A stretch of DNA of 61,989 nt from Oscillospiraceae bacterium. GTDB lineage: Bacteria > Bacillota > Clostridia > Oscillospirales > CAG-272. Shown here in pieces: positions 51,014-60,038 of this stretch. The position numbers and the translations under genes are program-made. The notes beneath the pieces are model-generated. The model saw only the letters and a program-made list of their open reading frames with translations, ran no database searches and was not told the DNA's origin. The stretch is from positions 1 through 61,989 of the forward strand of contig SVTF01000011.1 in assembly GCA_015063905.1 (NCBI GenBank). Reading direction: 5' to 3'. Numbering within the stretch: the stretch's first letter is position 1; each line of letters opens with the position of its first letter.

Positions 51014-51880
51014 ATGGGTTCAAAGGTATATTTTACAAAAGAAATAACACCTCAAAAGGTGCTTGAGCTATACAAGCTTCTCGGATGCGAGCTTGAGGGC
51101 AAGGTGGCAATAAAGGTTCATTCGGGAGAAAAGGGAAATCAGAATTTTTTAAAGCCTGAGATGTGGGCTCCCGTTATCCAACACGTTGGCGGCACTGTTG
51201 TTGAGTGTAATACCGCTTATGAGGGAGCAAGAAACACAACAAAGCTCCATTTGGCAACGCTGCGTGACCACGGTTGGACAAAGAGCTTCGAGGTTGATCT
51301 GCTTGACGCGGAAGGACCGGACATGGAGCTTGAGATACCCAACGGTAAGCAGATAAAGAAAAATTACGTCGGTAAGAATCTTCAAAATTACGATTCCATG
51401 CTTGTGCTTTCTCATTTCAAGGGACATCCTATGGGTGGATACGGCGGCGCGATCAAGCAGCTGTCTATCGGAGTTGCATCCTCGTACGGCAAGAAATATA
51501 TCCACGGTGTTGGCGATCCCGATAATTTCTGGGGCTCGGATCACGATTCCTTCCTTGAGGCTATGGCGGATGCGGCGAAGTCAGTCGTTGATTTCTTTGA
51601 CGGAAAGATAGCATATATCAACGTTATGAAGAATATGAGCGTGGATTGCGACTGCTGCGCGGTTGCGGAGGATCCCTGTATTGCTGATATAGGAATACTC
51701 GCGTCGCTTGATCCCGTAGCCATTGATAAGGCTTGCGTTGATCTTGTTTATAACTGCGACGACAAGAACAAGGGGCATCTTATCGAGAGAATAGAAAGCA
51801 GGAACGGCACTCTTACCATAGACGCTGCCGAAAAGCTCGGATACGGCTCAAAGGAGTATGAGCTTATATCTATTGACTGA
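51014..51880 (+). CDS. DUF362 domain protein
   Basis: 288 residues, AAAGGAG before ATG 51014. DUF362 marks: VAIKVHSGEKGNQNFLKP, ECNTAYEGARNTT, LVLSHFKGHPMGGYGGAIKQLSIG, a cysteine group DCDCCAVAEDPC, and GILASLDPVAIDKACVDL. The usual ferredoxin module of larger DUF362 proteins (two CxxCxxCxxxC clusters) is absent, but the CDCC..C group may bind metal. Function unknown. It is co-transcribed with the kinase-like gene. Confidence 0.88.
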   Translation: MGSKVYFTKEITPQKVLELYKLLGCELEGKVAIKVHSGEKGNQNFLKPEMWAPVIQHVGGTVVECNTAYEGARNTTKLHLATLRDHGWTKSFEVDLLDAEGPDMELEIPNGKQIKKNYVGKNLQNYDSMLVLSHFKGHPMGGYGGAIKQLSIGVASSYGKKYIHGVGDPDNFWGSDHDSFLEAMADAAKSVVDFFDGKIAYINVMKNMSVDCDCCAVAEDPCIADIGILASLDPVAIDKACVDLVYNCDDKNKGHLIERIESRNGTLTIDAAEKLGYGSKEYELISID

Positions 51881-51896
51881 TAAAGAGGACATGATT

Positions 51897-52925
51897 ATGA
51901 AAAAGCATTTAGTAAGATTTTTGGCTTTGCTTGTGGCGGCTGTGATGTTGTTCTCATTTGTTGCGTGTAATAGTTCAAGTCATAAAAAAAGCAACAAAAA
52001 AGATAAGGACAAGACAACAGAAAGCAATACAAGTGAATCAGAGAGCTTAACAAATAACGAGAATACAACGGAAAGTGGCAAAAATGAGGAAACGTCCTTT
52101 GATGAAACCGAATCAGAAGAACAAGAGGGTTCAAAGGGAGAGGGGCTTAGCCGATTTTCCAAGCTTTTGCAAAACGTTCTGACCAGCGAAGAATACAACA
52201 ATTTAATTAAATACGCTCACAACACCAATCCAAAGATTTTACAAACAGGTGAATTTGAGCCACATCCATATGCTTTTTTGGAGGATGAGGGCTTTGACGT
52301 TGAGGCGATCAAAAGCGGAAACGACCTTTGCCACACTTTCAGCTATGTTCTCACAGATGACCCCACTTCGCTTTATATGTACACACGTGTGGATTGCGGT
52401 GAATATTACGAAAACTTCTTGCTTAGATACCAATTAACCGCACAAGAAATGCAAGATTACAATCTCACCCAAACGGGCGGTGGAAACGCAAAGGTTCCTT
52501 ATTACATCCAATCTGTGTTTATGAACCGCGAAATTGCGGCAACTCGTGAACCTGAAATCGTGGGAACATCCAAAATGACCAAACATTCATTTGAGGCAAT
52601 GACCGAGTCTATGCAAGGTCGCTACGATTTGGAAACCAAAACAGTCAATATTATTTTTCTAAATCCAGATGCAACCGTAAACGAATTTGAACTTATTCTT
52701 TATCCAAGAAATACAAACCCTTATGGCTTAACTTGCACCTCAAAGATTGTAAATTTGGATTGCTACTCTTTACCAAATATTAGTAGTGATATTTATGACG
52801 GCCCAAATTCTTATGGAGAATTCAGGGCAATGAGTATAACCAACGCAACCGCAACATTGTATTTCACTCAAGATAAGGATTTTGGTCAAGTAAATGACAT
52901 AAATTTAAATCACTATGTGAAATAG
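51897..52925 (+). CDS. Lipoprotein with acidic Ser/Thr-rich linker
   Basis: 342 residues from ATG 51897, 7 nt after AGAGGA. The lipoprotein signal peptide ends FVAC with Cys24. Residues about 25-85 are a Lys-then-Ser/Thr/Glu-rich linker, as in wall-spanning lipoproteins. The C-terminal ~250 residues form an unrecognised domain (LLQNVLTSEEYNNLIKYA, then beta-rich). It starts 16 nt after DUF362. From about 52140 its codon use shifts toward A/T-rich codons. A terminator follows. Confidence 0.82.
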   Translation: MKKHLVRFLALLVAAVMLFSFVACNSSSHKKSNKKDKDKTTESNTSESESLTNNENTTESGKNEETSFDETESEEQEGSKGEGLSRFSKLLQNVLTSEEYNNLIKYAHNTNPKILQTGEFEPHPYAFLEDEGFDVEAIKSGNDLCHTFSYVLTDDPTSLYMYTRVDCGEYYENFLLRYQLTAQEMQDYNLTQTGGGNAKVPYYIQSVFMNREIAATREPEIVGTSKMTKHSFEAMTESMQGRYDLETKTVNIIFLNPDATVNEFELILYPRNTNPYGLTCTSKIVNLDCYSLPNISSDIYDGPNSYGEFRAMSITNATATLYFTQDKDFGQVNDINLNHYVK

Positions 52926-52948
52926 ATATATTTATCGAAATAACAGTA

Positions 52949-52976
52949 AAAAGAGGCTTTTAAGCCTCTTTTTTGT
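52949..52976 (+). terminator. Terminator of the kinase-DUF362-lipoprotein run
   Basis: aaaagaggctt, tiny loop, aagcctcttttttg. Confidence 0.9.
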
Positions 52977-53038
52977 GTCTTCGACTGTGAGAAATAACAA
53001 ATGCTACTTATAGTTGCGCGAATGTAAAATAAACTTTA

Positions 53039-53067
53039 TTGCCAAAATTGCGATCTTGTGATATAAT
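53039..53067 (+). promoter_or_regulatory. SigA-type promoter for the XRE regulator
   Basis: TTGCCA (53039-53044), 17-nt spacer, TATAAT (53062-53067). Confidence 0.75.
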
Positions 53068-53101
53068 TATATCATCACCAAGCAACGAAAGGATATTTGA
53101 C

Positions 53102-53749
53102 ATGACAAAATCGTATTTTGGAGACAATCTTTATACATTGCGCAAGCAAAGGGGACTTTCGCAGGATGAATTCGCGGAAAAAATGGGAGTTTCGCGTCAG
53201 GCAATTTCCAAATGGGAAAGAAACGAGTCCTATCCCGATACCGATAATCTTATCGCTATCGCGAAATTTTTTAACGTTACAATCGATGATATGATAAATA
53301 CTCCACTTGAAGCGCAGCCCGCGCAGGATACGGCGTTGTCACAAGCTGCTCCCGAGGTATTTGACGCAGATAATAGCGAGGATGACGACGATCTTGACGA
53401 TGATGAGCAAGACTCTGATAGCAAGCCGACAATAAGTCTATGGCTAAACGTTCCGTACCCAATAATCGTTACTATCGCATATCTTCTCTGGGGCTTTATG
53501 ACAGGCTACGGATGGGGAATAGGCTGGGTCCTTTACGTTACTATCCCCGTTTATTATTCAATCATTGACTGTGTAAGAAGCAAAAGGTTAACGCGGTTTA
53601 ATTATCCCGTATTTGTAACCTTTATTTTCCTTTTGTTTGGAATGCTGTTTTCGGTTTGGCATCCCTTGTGGGTCCTTTATCTCACCATACCGATATATTA
53701 TCCTATAGCATCCGGCATAGACCGCGCCATGAGGAACAAGCGTAAATAA
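53102..53749 (+). CDS. Membrane-bound XRE-family regulator with duplicated membrane module
   Basis: 215 residues from ATG 53102 (GAAAGGA 8 nt upstream). A Cro/CI helix-turn-helix (about 7-66: LRKQRGLSQDEFAEKMGVSR then QAISKWERNESYPD) is followed by an acidic linker (88-108, run of Asp/Glu) and two related membrane modules (about 118-158 and 167-207), each with VT..LLxG and WVLY.TIP.YY. Clostridia often use such tethered XRE proteins, but sensor and targets are unknown. A single-gene unit with its own promoter. Confidence 0.9.
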   Translation: MTKSYFGDNLYTLRKQRGLSQDEFAEKMGVSRQAISKWERNESYPDTDNLIAIAKFFNVTIDDMINTPLEAQPAQDTALSQAAPEVFDADNSEDDDDLDDDEQDSDSKPTISLWLNVPYPIIVTIAYLLWGFMTGYGWGIGWVLYVTIPVYYSIIDCVRSKRLTRFNYPVFVTFIFLLFGMLFSVWHPLWVLYLTIPIYYPIASGIDRAMRNKRK

Positions 53750-53792
53750 GCAAGGCTTGGAGGCCTTCCTTATTTGGATATGATATTAAAAC

Positions 53793-53828
53793 AAAACATC
53801 GGACAGTTGCTTTACTGTCCGATGTTTT
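53793..53828. terminator. Bidirectional terminator between the XRE gene and the flavodoxin-like gene
   Basis: Perfect 14-bp repeat aaaacatcggacag / ctgtccgatgtttt. A weaker hairpin aaggcttggaggcctt sits just upstream after the XRE stop. Confidence 0.88.
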
Positions 53829-53846
53829 GTGTTGCAATAAAAAATA

Positions 53847-54269
53847 TCAGTTCAGGCTTTCAACGCAGCTCTTTACCCAAGCGAGAACGTCTGCCTTTTC
53901 CTCGTCGGTAACCTTAGTGTTGAACAGACCTATCTTTACGTTATGTACGCTGTCTATAACGTTTGTGCCTGCTTCGCGGAGCAATTCCTTGGTCTTTTCA
54001 ACACAAGCCTCATCTCCCGCCGCAATGATGGCAACGTTTGCGGCTCTTGCCTTTGTAAGCTCGCGAACAAAGAGTCTGTAGCTATCGGGCAGAGAGCCCT
54101 TGATCTGAGTTGCGAGAATAACGAGTCTTTCCTTATCGCAGGAATATGCGGGGGGAATTCTGTCAACAGAGTTGACGTTGAGATCGTACTCCGCTTTTAT
54201 CATCTCGCCGATAGCGCGAAGCTTTTTGTTGTTCTCGGGATAGCAGAGAACTCTCATTTTGATTGCCAT
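53847..54269 (-). CDS. Small flavodoxin-like protein
   Basis: 140 residues; GGAGGA is 7 nt before the ATG. An alternating alpha/beta pattern with strands MRVLCYPE, RLVILATQIKG, NVAIIAAGDEACVEKTKELL and NVKIGLFN resembles a short flavodoxin fold. The classical flavodoxin phosphate loop (TxTGNT) is missing, so FMN binding is doubtful. It lies 79 nt downstream of the split radical-SAM pair but has its own promoter. Confidence 0.72.
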   Translation of the reverse strand: MAIKMRVLCYPENNKKLRAIGEMIKAEYDLNVNSVDRIPPAYSCDKERLVILATQIKGSLPDSYRLFVRELTKARAANVAIIAAGDEACVEKTKELLREAGTNVIDSVHNVKIGLFNTKVTDEEKADVLAWVKSCVESLN

Positions 54270-54305
54270 TGTAGTATCCTCCGTAATGGTTGTTTTATTT
54301 TTTAT

Positions 54306-54334
54306 ATTCTATCACAAATATATCCAAAAAGCAA
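54306..54334 (-). promoter_or_regulatory. SigA-type promoter for the flavodoxin-like gene
   Basis: On the minus strand TTGCTT (54334-54329), 17-nt spacer, TAGAAT (54311-54306), with a TG one base before the -10 (extended -10). Confidence 0.65.
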
Positions 54335-54348
54335 TAGATTGTGACGCA

Positions 54349-55065
54349 TTATTTAAATTCTATAAGATATTTGTCGAAAACGCGGTTTCGCATAATGGTA
54401 TATATCGGACACTCGCCAAGATCAAGCGTTTTCAGCGCAGTCACAAGATACTCGGGATTTAGATTCTCCGTGCTCCCTGCGGAAAGCACGGCATTTACCG
54501 TAAGCTCGCCGTCAATGGCACAAAACTCGATCTTTTTTATAAAATCGGTGATGTCGACCTCTTTTTCGCCCGATTTTGACTTTTTGGTCATAATTATCGG
54601 TGCGGCAAACAGTGCTGTTGCGGCTATTTCATATTCGGGAGTGATTTTAGGTGACCTTATCTTGACGGTATAATCCGCAAAGGCTATATCATTAAATTTT
54701 GTCGTTGGATAGTAAGCGTCAAGCACCTGCATTTCGTCCGTCAACTGCTCGTTGAGCTGATTTTTGATGTCCTCAAGGCTTATTTTGCGGTCAATTCGCA
54801 GGTCTGCCATTTCGCAAACGCTCTGCGTGCCGATAGAAAGCGGAAGACCGAAGACCAGCTTGGCGTGCGGATTGAATCCCTGAGTGTACCACATGGGAAT
54901 ATTGGCTCTTACCAAGACGCGATGAAACGTTCTTTGCAGATCAAGGTGTGAGATGAATTGAAGATTTCCCGTTTTGGTAAATTTGATTCTTACTGTAGCG
55001 GGAGTATCAAGCAAAGGGAGAGAGTGTTTTTTCTCTCCGGGAATTACTTTCTTTTCGGACAGCAC
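54349..55065 (-). CDS. TIGR03936-type radical-SAM-associated protein (DUF2344)
   Basis: 238 residues, GTG start at 55065 with GGAGGTGA about 6 nt upstream inside the preceding gene. Recognised by VRIKFTKTGNLQFISHLDLQ and RTFHRVLVRANIPMWYTQGFNPHAKLVFGLPLSIG, the DUF2344 signature. In many bacteria this domain is fused to or follows a TIGR03960 radical-SAM protein, as here. The function of the pair is unknown; relatives lie near rng and rplU-rpmA, which are absent from this window. Confidence 0.92.
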   Translation of the reverse strand: MLSEKKVIPGEKKHSLPLLDTPATVRIKFTKTGNLQFISHLDLQRTFHRVLVRANIPMWYTQGFNPHAKLVFGLPLSIGTQSVCEMADLRIDRKISLEDIKNQLNEQLTDEMQVLDAYYPTTKFNDIAFADYTVKIRSPKITPEYEIAATALFAAPIIMTKKSKSGEKEVDITDFIKKIEFCAIDGELTVNAVLSAGSTENLNPEYLVTALKTLDLGECPIYTIMRNRVFDKYLIEFK

Positions 55066-56900
55066 GTTCTCTCACCTCCAAGCTTATTTGCGCCGCAGCC
55101 AGAGCATCGCTCACGGCAGCTGGGCGTAGTGGTATTTTCATGTGCCTTCATGTTTTCACGAACGAGAAAGGATTTGTCCACGCCGCAGTCGATGATATCC
55201 CAAGGAAGCACCTCATCATAGGAATAACGCCTTGTGGTGTAGAAATCCATGTCCACTCCTGTGCGCTCAAATACGGAGCACCATTTTTCATAGTCGAAAT
55301 ACTCGCTCCACGCATCGAACTTGAAGCCCTCGCGGCAAGCAAGCTCAAGGGCATCCGCAAGGCGCCTGTCACCGCGCGCAAGCACGGCTTCGATGCGGCA
55401 TATCTCGGCATCGTGATGCTGATATTTGATCTTTTTATCAGTTACAAGACTGCCCACGAATTGCTGCTTTTGCTGCATCGTGTCAAGCGAATCCTGCGGT
55501 TCCCATTGGAAAGGGGTAAAGGGCTTTGGTATAAACGGTGAAACGCTGAAGGTAACCGAGGGTGCCTTTGCCTTGTTTCTGTTGGGATTTTTGTAGAATG
55601 CCTCGATAACGCTCTTTGCAAGCGCGGGAATCGCGGCAAGATCTTCTTCGGCCTCGGTGGGCAGACCCTGCATAAAATAGAGCTTGACCTGAGTTTTTCC
55701 GGAGTCAAAAGCAACGTTGACCGCTCTCATAAGATCATCTTCCCGGACGTTCTTATTTATAACGTCGCGTAGCCTTTGCGAGCCTGCCTCGGGGGCAAAC
55801 GTAAGCGAGGAAGAACGTACGGACGAAACCTTTTCCATAAGCTCCTTTGTAAAGCTGTCCACACGGAGAGAGGGCAGAGAAAAGCTTACCATGTTGTCCT
55901 TTGTCCAATCAAGCAGCATGTCCGTAAGCTCGGGGAGCTTTGTGTAGTCACTTATCGAAAGCGAGGATAACGAGATCTCCTCGTATCCCGTGTTTTCAAA
56001 GATACACTTTGCCTGCTCATTTAGCACGTCGGGGGATTTTTCTCTGACAGGGCGGTATATCATTCCCGCCTGACAGAATCTGCATCCGCGTATACAGCCT
56101 CTGAACACCTCAAGCATTATTCTGTCGTGAACGCACTCGATATAGGGCATTATAGCGTAGTCGGGGAAAACGGCTTTGTCAAGATCCTCAACGATGCGCT
56201 TTATTACCTTTGTCGGAACATCGTCGTATTTGGGGACGTATGCCTTTATCGTTCCGTCCTCGTTGTACTGAACGTCGTAGAGAGAGGGAACATAGACGCC
56301 TGGGATGGTAGCCGCGGCTCTGTGCAAAAACTCGGATTTTGAGTAGTTGCCCTCGTCCTTCATTTGTATGTAAAGACGGATTATCTCAACGAGCATACTC
56401 TCGCCCTCACCGATGTTGAAAAGATCGAAGAAGTCCGCAACGGGCTCTGGGTTGTAAGCGCAGGGGCCGCCACCTATAACGATGGGGAATTCCTCTCCAC
56501 GCTCGGAACTGCGCAGCGGGATGCCCGCAAGCTCAAGCATATTGAGCACGTTGGTGTAAGACATTTCATACTGAAGGGTAAATCCGAGAAAATCAAAGTC
56601 GCGCACCGCGTCCTGACTTTCATGAGCCCAAAGGGGAAGATCGTTTGCCTTCATCATTTCCTGCATATCTACCCATGGGTCATATACGCGCTCGCACCAG
56701 ATATCGTCCTCACGGTTGAGGCAATCGTAAAGAATACGAACGCCAAGGTTGGACATTCCTATCTCATACGTATCCGGAAATGCAAAGGCAAAGCGTGCCT
56801 TGACTTTTGATTTCTCCTTTATTATCTGACCGTATTCGCCACCCGAATATCTACCGGGCTTTGATACTTGTTTTAAAATTGAGTGAAGCTTCTCGTTCAT
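55044..56900 (-). CDS. TIGR03960-type B12-binding-like radical-SAM protein
   Basis: 618 residues; GGAGAT precedes the ATG. N-terminal GRYSGGEYGQI and FPDTYEIGMSNLGVRILYDC mark a B12-binding-like domain. The radical-SAM core has CIRGCRFCQAGMIYRPVREK (CxxxCxxC), SLSSLSISDYTKL and LTFAPEAGSQRLRDVINK. It ends in a cysteine-rich tail (CRERCSGCGANKLGGERTCC) that may hold an extra cluster. Its end overlaps the DUF2344 gene by 22 nt, so the two are translated together. Confidence 0.93.
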   Translation of the reverse strand: MNEKLHSILKQVSKPGRYSGGEYGQIIKEKSKVKARFAFAFPDTYEIGMSNLGVRILYDCLNREDDIWCERVYDPWVDMQEMMKANDLPLWAHESQDAVRDFDFLGFTLQYEMSYTNVLNMLELAGIPLRSSERGEEFPIVIGGGPCAYNPEPVADFFDLFNIGEGESMLVEIIRLYIQMKDEGNYSKSEFLHRAAATIPGVYVPSLYDVQYNEDGTIKAYVPKYDDVPTKVIKRIVEDLDKAVFPDYAIMPYIECVHDRIMLEVFRGCIRGCRFCQAGMIYRPVREKSPDVLNEQAKCIFENTGYEEISLSSLSISDYTKLPELTDMLLDWTKDNMVSFSLPSLRVDSFTKELMEKVSSVRSSSLTFAPEAGSQRLRDVINKNVREDDLMRAVNVAFDSGKTQVKLYFMQGLPTEAEEDLAAIPALAKSVIEAFYKNPNRNKAKAPSVTFSVSPFIPKPFTPFQWEPQDSLDTMQQKQQFVGSLVTDKKIKYQHHDAEICRIEAVLARGDRRLADALELACREGFKFDAWSEYFDYEKWCSVFERTGVDMDFYTTRRYSYDEVLPWDIIDCGVDKSFLVRENMKAHENTTTPSCRERCSGCGANKLGGERTCCPKRK

Positions 56901-57037
56901 TTATATCTCCATTCCGCCATTGCGGCGGCTCAAATAGTTTTTTGAATCGCGTATATGCATTCAAACGGTTTTTACGCAAAGCAAAAGCATAATATCTTTC
57001 AAAATCAAGTGAACTTTCGCGTTAAGATCGCTGAGCT

Positions 57038-59989
57038 TTATTTGCGCAAATATTCCTTTATGGCATTGATTACCGACGGGATCGCGCTGAGAATGACTGA
57101 TGCATATAACGCAAAAGAGGGATGCTCGCGCAAAAAGTCGAGTAGCTTGATAGGGGTGTCTATACTCATAATTATTGCAATGCAAACTGAAAGCGTGGCT
57201 CCAACGACAAAGGATAAAATATTAGACTTTTTAACGCGCTTTTTGCGCGCGGGTTCATTTCTGCATTCAGATACTGCTTTGGAAAGCGACAGCGCATCGC
57301 GAGCAATAAGCGTGCTGTCGCAGGATACGTCGATTGCTTTTGCTTGATGCTTTGCTGGCTTATGAACGTTGATGAGCGAATACTCCGAGGGTTTATTCTG
57401 ATCAAAATACGTATCGTTTATTTCGGGCTCATAGCTTTCAACGGAGATGGCTATTCGACATGCATTGAGTATAGAGGTTATCGAGGCAAAGTCGGATTTG
57501 ATTCTTGATGTGAGAACAAAGCCAAGCTGTGGTTTGCCGTCAAAAGCCATATATATCACAGAGCGATCTGCACCCTTGGTTGCCGTGGTAAGATTAACGT
57601 CGGTTTTAACTTTAAGATTGTAAGACAGCATATACTGTCTATCACCTATCAGAATGTTAGTAGACGAGTCAAAGTAAACGTTGATTCCGTTGTCTGCGAT
57701 AGAATTAATTACAAGATCGTGACCGTCCGCAGTTATTCTTTTATCGGGTACTACCGTGCCGAGAGGACCGCCGAGAGTTTTTAATACGTTGTATGCTATG
57801 ATGAGCTTTTCTTGAACGTTGCCCGCGTTTTTACCAGGGTTTATTTCTTTATATGACGTGATCTCTACAGCCTCTGTGTCATCAAATACCAACAGAGAGG
57901 TTGAGGCATATTCGTGTTCATTTCCGTGTCCGATAAACGCTGCATTGTTTTTTCTGTATCTAATGGAGCTTATATACTCAACCACAGTACCTAAGCATAT
58001 GCAACAAAGAGGTATACAGATCATGGATATCATCATGAATGTGTGTATACCGTAAACTGCATTCTCCGACAGTATGGCAGAGCAACAGCTTAACGCCAAG
58101 GCAATGCTTGGAAGCACACCCAATATGTATATTGGATTAAGTGAGTCTCGACCTTTGTCTGATGTCTTTTTAAAGTAGCCACCTATCATAGAGACCTTCT
58201 TGACTCGGTAAGCGTTCTGTACGGATTCGTCCTTGGATAAGTCGTTATGCGTTCCTCCAACTATTTTTTCAGCCGTGTACACACTATCGTTTTCAACCAT
58301 TAATTCAAAGGACTTATACTCCTGCTCACAATTGATCAGGTCATATACTGCGATGACAGCAAAATAAGCCAATACGCAGGAACCCGAAATCCAAGCGAAT
58401 GAATGCATCAAAAGAGCGGGCTGAGAAAGATATATGATAACTGATAGCAGATTATATACCAGATATTCACCTCCGACTATCAAAAGCACGGAATAGGCAT
58501 TAGTTTCAAAACGCGAAATGGCGATCGCACCCGAAACTATACGTTTGCCACAGATGAGGGCAGAAATTCCAACCAAGAGGAAGTCAAAAGACATCATTGT
58601 CGGGTAATAATCAAGCTTATCGGCAGAGAATTCAAATATCAGTCCCATCACAAAGGACAAAAGAGTTAATGCGGACAGCGCGATCAAAGTCAGCAAAAGT
58701 GTAAATCTGTCAGATTTGTATTTTTGACGGATGGCCTGCGCTTGATTCTTATCTGAAAACTCTTTGCCCGTATATCCAAAGGGAACATTATATGGCTCGG
58801 GGGTAAACTTATTCTGCTTGTCAAACAGTATCTTTTGAGTTGTATCCTTGCCAATTTGCGAGCTTATCTCATCTCCGTATCCAAACTTGACTAAAAGGGA
58901 AACGTCTCCGCTATCAATGGCAATGCTATCATTGGATGTATCGGGCGCACTTTCAGGCGCTGCCGATATCGGTGAATGCTGCTCAACTATATCCTCGTCA
59001 AACTTGAGAAAATGAAGATCCGAAATGCCCAACTGAAGAGGGTCGGATATATAGTCTTGTGAATCTAAAACTATGTGAGGAACAGGCGGTAGGATGTCGG
59101 ACTCGTTGACATCATGCTCAATGTCGTCACTCTCGATGTGGTCACTCAAATCATACTGCGTTGTTTCGTCCAAGATAACAGCATCAAGCTCATGGAGAAA
59201 ATCATTATCTTCATCATCAAAATAGCTCTCCGGGTCTTCTGTTTGATCGTCCGATAGATCGCCGCTTATATTGTCTGTATCTGCTATTTCCAAAAGCTCA
59301 AGCTCTGAATAATCAGATACGGTGTCGCTCAAATCAGGGCATTCAGCTATAATGCCATCAATTTCTTCATCTTGCGTTGAATTTTCGTTGACAGGAGAAA
59401 GTATATTCTCATTTGAAGACAAGTTGTCGTTATCGCCAAGAGATTCTTCTGCCGACAAAGCGCCCTTGAGCATTGCGTTAAGTATGGTGTCAACATCTTG
59501 CTCCTCTTGCGAGAGCTGCGGTTTTATCGACTGAGAGCTTTCTAAAACATGTTCTTCAACATGTTCTTCGGAGTGTTCTTCGGCTATAGCATCAGCTTCA
59601 ATATTAGTACGGTTGCACTCATTATCAGTACTTTCTATACAGCTTTCGTAATCTTGCGTCTCAGCTTCAGCCTTTACGGATACGGTGCTAACTAAAGAGG
59701 AGTCCGGTTCCGTTACAACGGTGTCCGTCTCTTCGACAACGTGTTCCGTTTCAATAAGGGTGGGTTCTTTTGGGCTTTCTATATCTTCTTGGATTCTAAC
59801 AGTATTATCATCGTCGTCTGTGTCGGAGAAAATTTTTGCAAGAATAGAGCTAAGCTCTGCATCGTCGTCAGACTCTTCATCCTCAAGAAGAGAGTCTTCA
59901 AGCTCAGTGTCAACTTCGGAGCTGTAAGATCTTTTCAGTTGTTCAAGAATAGCATCAAGCTCGCGGTCTTGCTTTTTTCGTTTGGCCAT
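57038..59989 (-). CDS. Large acidic membrane protein resembling a degenerate P-type ATPase
   Basis: 983 residues; AAAGGAGG precedes the ATG. Residues 1-390 are Asp/Glu/Ser-rich and probably disordered, except for short hydrophobic patches. Membrane segments follow at about 429-452, 467-486, 499-522, 531-550, 618-640 and 648-672, and two more near 924-943 and 958-976. Between the sixth and seventh lies a cytosolic part laid out like a P-type ATPase: VFDDTEAVE (701-709) stands where FDKTGTLT should be, NGINVYFDSSTNILIGDRQYM (767-787) resembles the nucleotide domain, and PQLGFVLTSRIKSDFASI (820-837) the P-domain, but the TGD motif is lost. Likely a pseudoenzyme. Function unknown. Second gene after rlmB. 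Confidence 0.75.
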   Translation of the reverse strand: MAKRKKQDRELDAILEQLKRSYSSEVDTELEDSLLEDEESDDDAELSSILAKIFSDTDDDDNTVRIQEDIESPKEPTLIETEHVVEETDTVVTEPDSSLVSTVSVKAEAETQDYESCIESTDNECNRTNIEADAIAEEHSEEHVEEHVLESSQSIKPQLSQEEQDVDTILNAMLKGALSAEESLGDNDNLSSNENILSPVNENSTQDEEIDGIIAECPDLSDTVSDYSELELLEIADTDNISGDLSDDQTEDPESYFDDEDNDFLHELDAVILDETTQYDLSDHIESDDIEHDVNESDILPPVPHIVLDSQDYISDPLQLGISDLHFLKFDEDIVEQHSPISAAPESAPDTSNDSIAIDSGDVSLLVKFGYGDEISSQIGKDTTQKILFDKQNKFTPEPYNVPFGYTGKEFSDKNQAQAIRQKYKSDRFTLLLTLIALSALTLLSFVMGLIFEFSADKLDYYPTMMSFDFLLVGISALICGKRIVSGAIAISRFETNAYSVLLIVGGEYLVYNLLSVIIYLSQPALLMHSFAWISGSCVLAYFAVIAVYDLINCEQEYKSFELMVENDSVYTAEKIVGGTHNDLSKDESVQNAYRVKKVSMIGGYFKKTSDKGRDSLNPIYILGVLPSIALALSCCSAILSENAVYGIHTFMMISMICIPLCCICLGTVVEYISSIRYRKNNAAFIGHGNEHEYASTSLLVFDDTEAVEITSYKEINPGKNAGNVQEKLIIAYNVLKTLGGPLGTVVPDKRITADGHDLVINSIADNGINVYFDSSTNILIGDRQYMLSYNLKVKTDVNLTTATKGADRSVIYMAFDGKPQLGFVLTSRIKSDFASITSILNACRIAISVESYEPEINDTYFDQNKPSEYSLINVHKPAKHQAKAIDVSCDSTLIARDALSLSKAVSECRNEPARKKRVKKSNILSFVVGATLSVCIAIIMSIDTPIKLLDFLREHPSFALYASVILSAIPSVINAIKEYLRK

Positions 59990-60038
59990 TCCAAAACCTC
60001 CTTTGCGGGTTACTCGTTATGTTAAACCGCCTAAAAAA

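Noticed and set aside
57038..59989. Active cation-transporting P-type ATPase
   Set aside because: DKTGT and TGD motifs are replaced, so catalysis is not supported.
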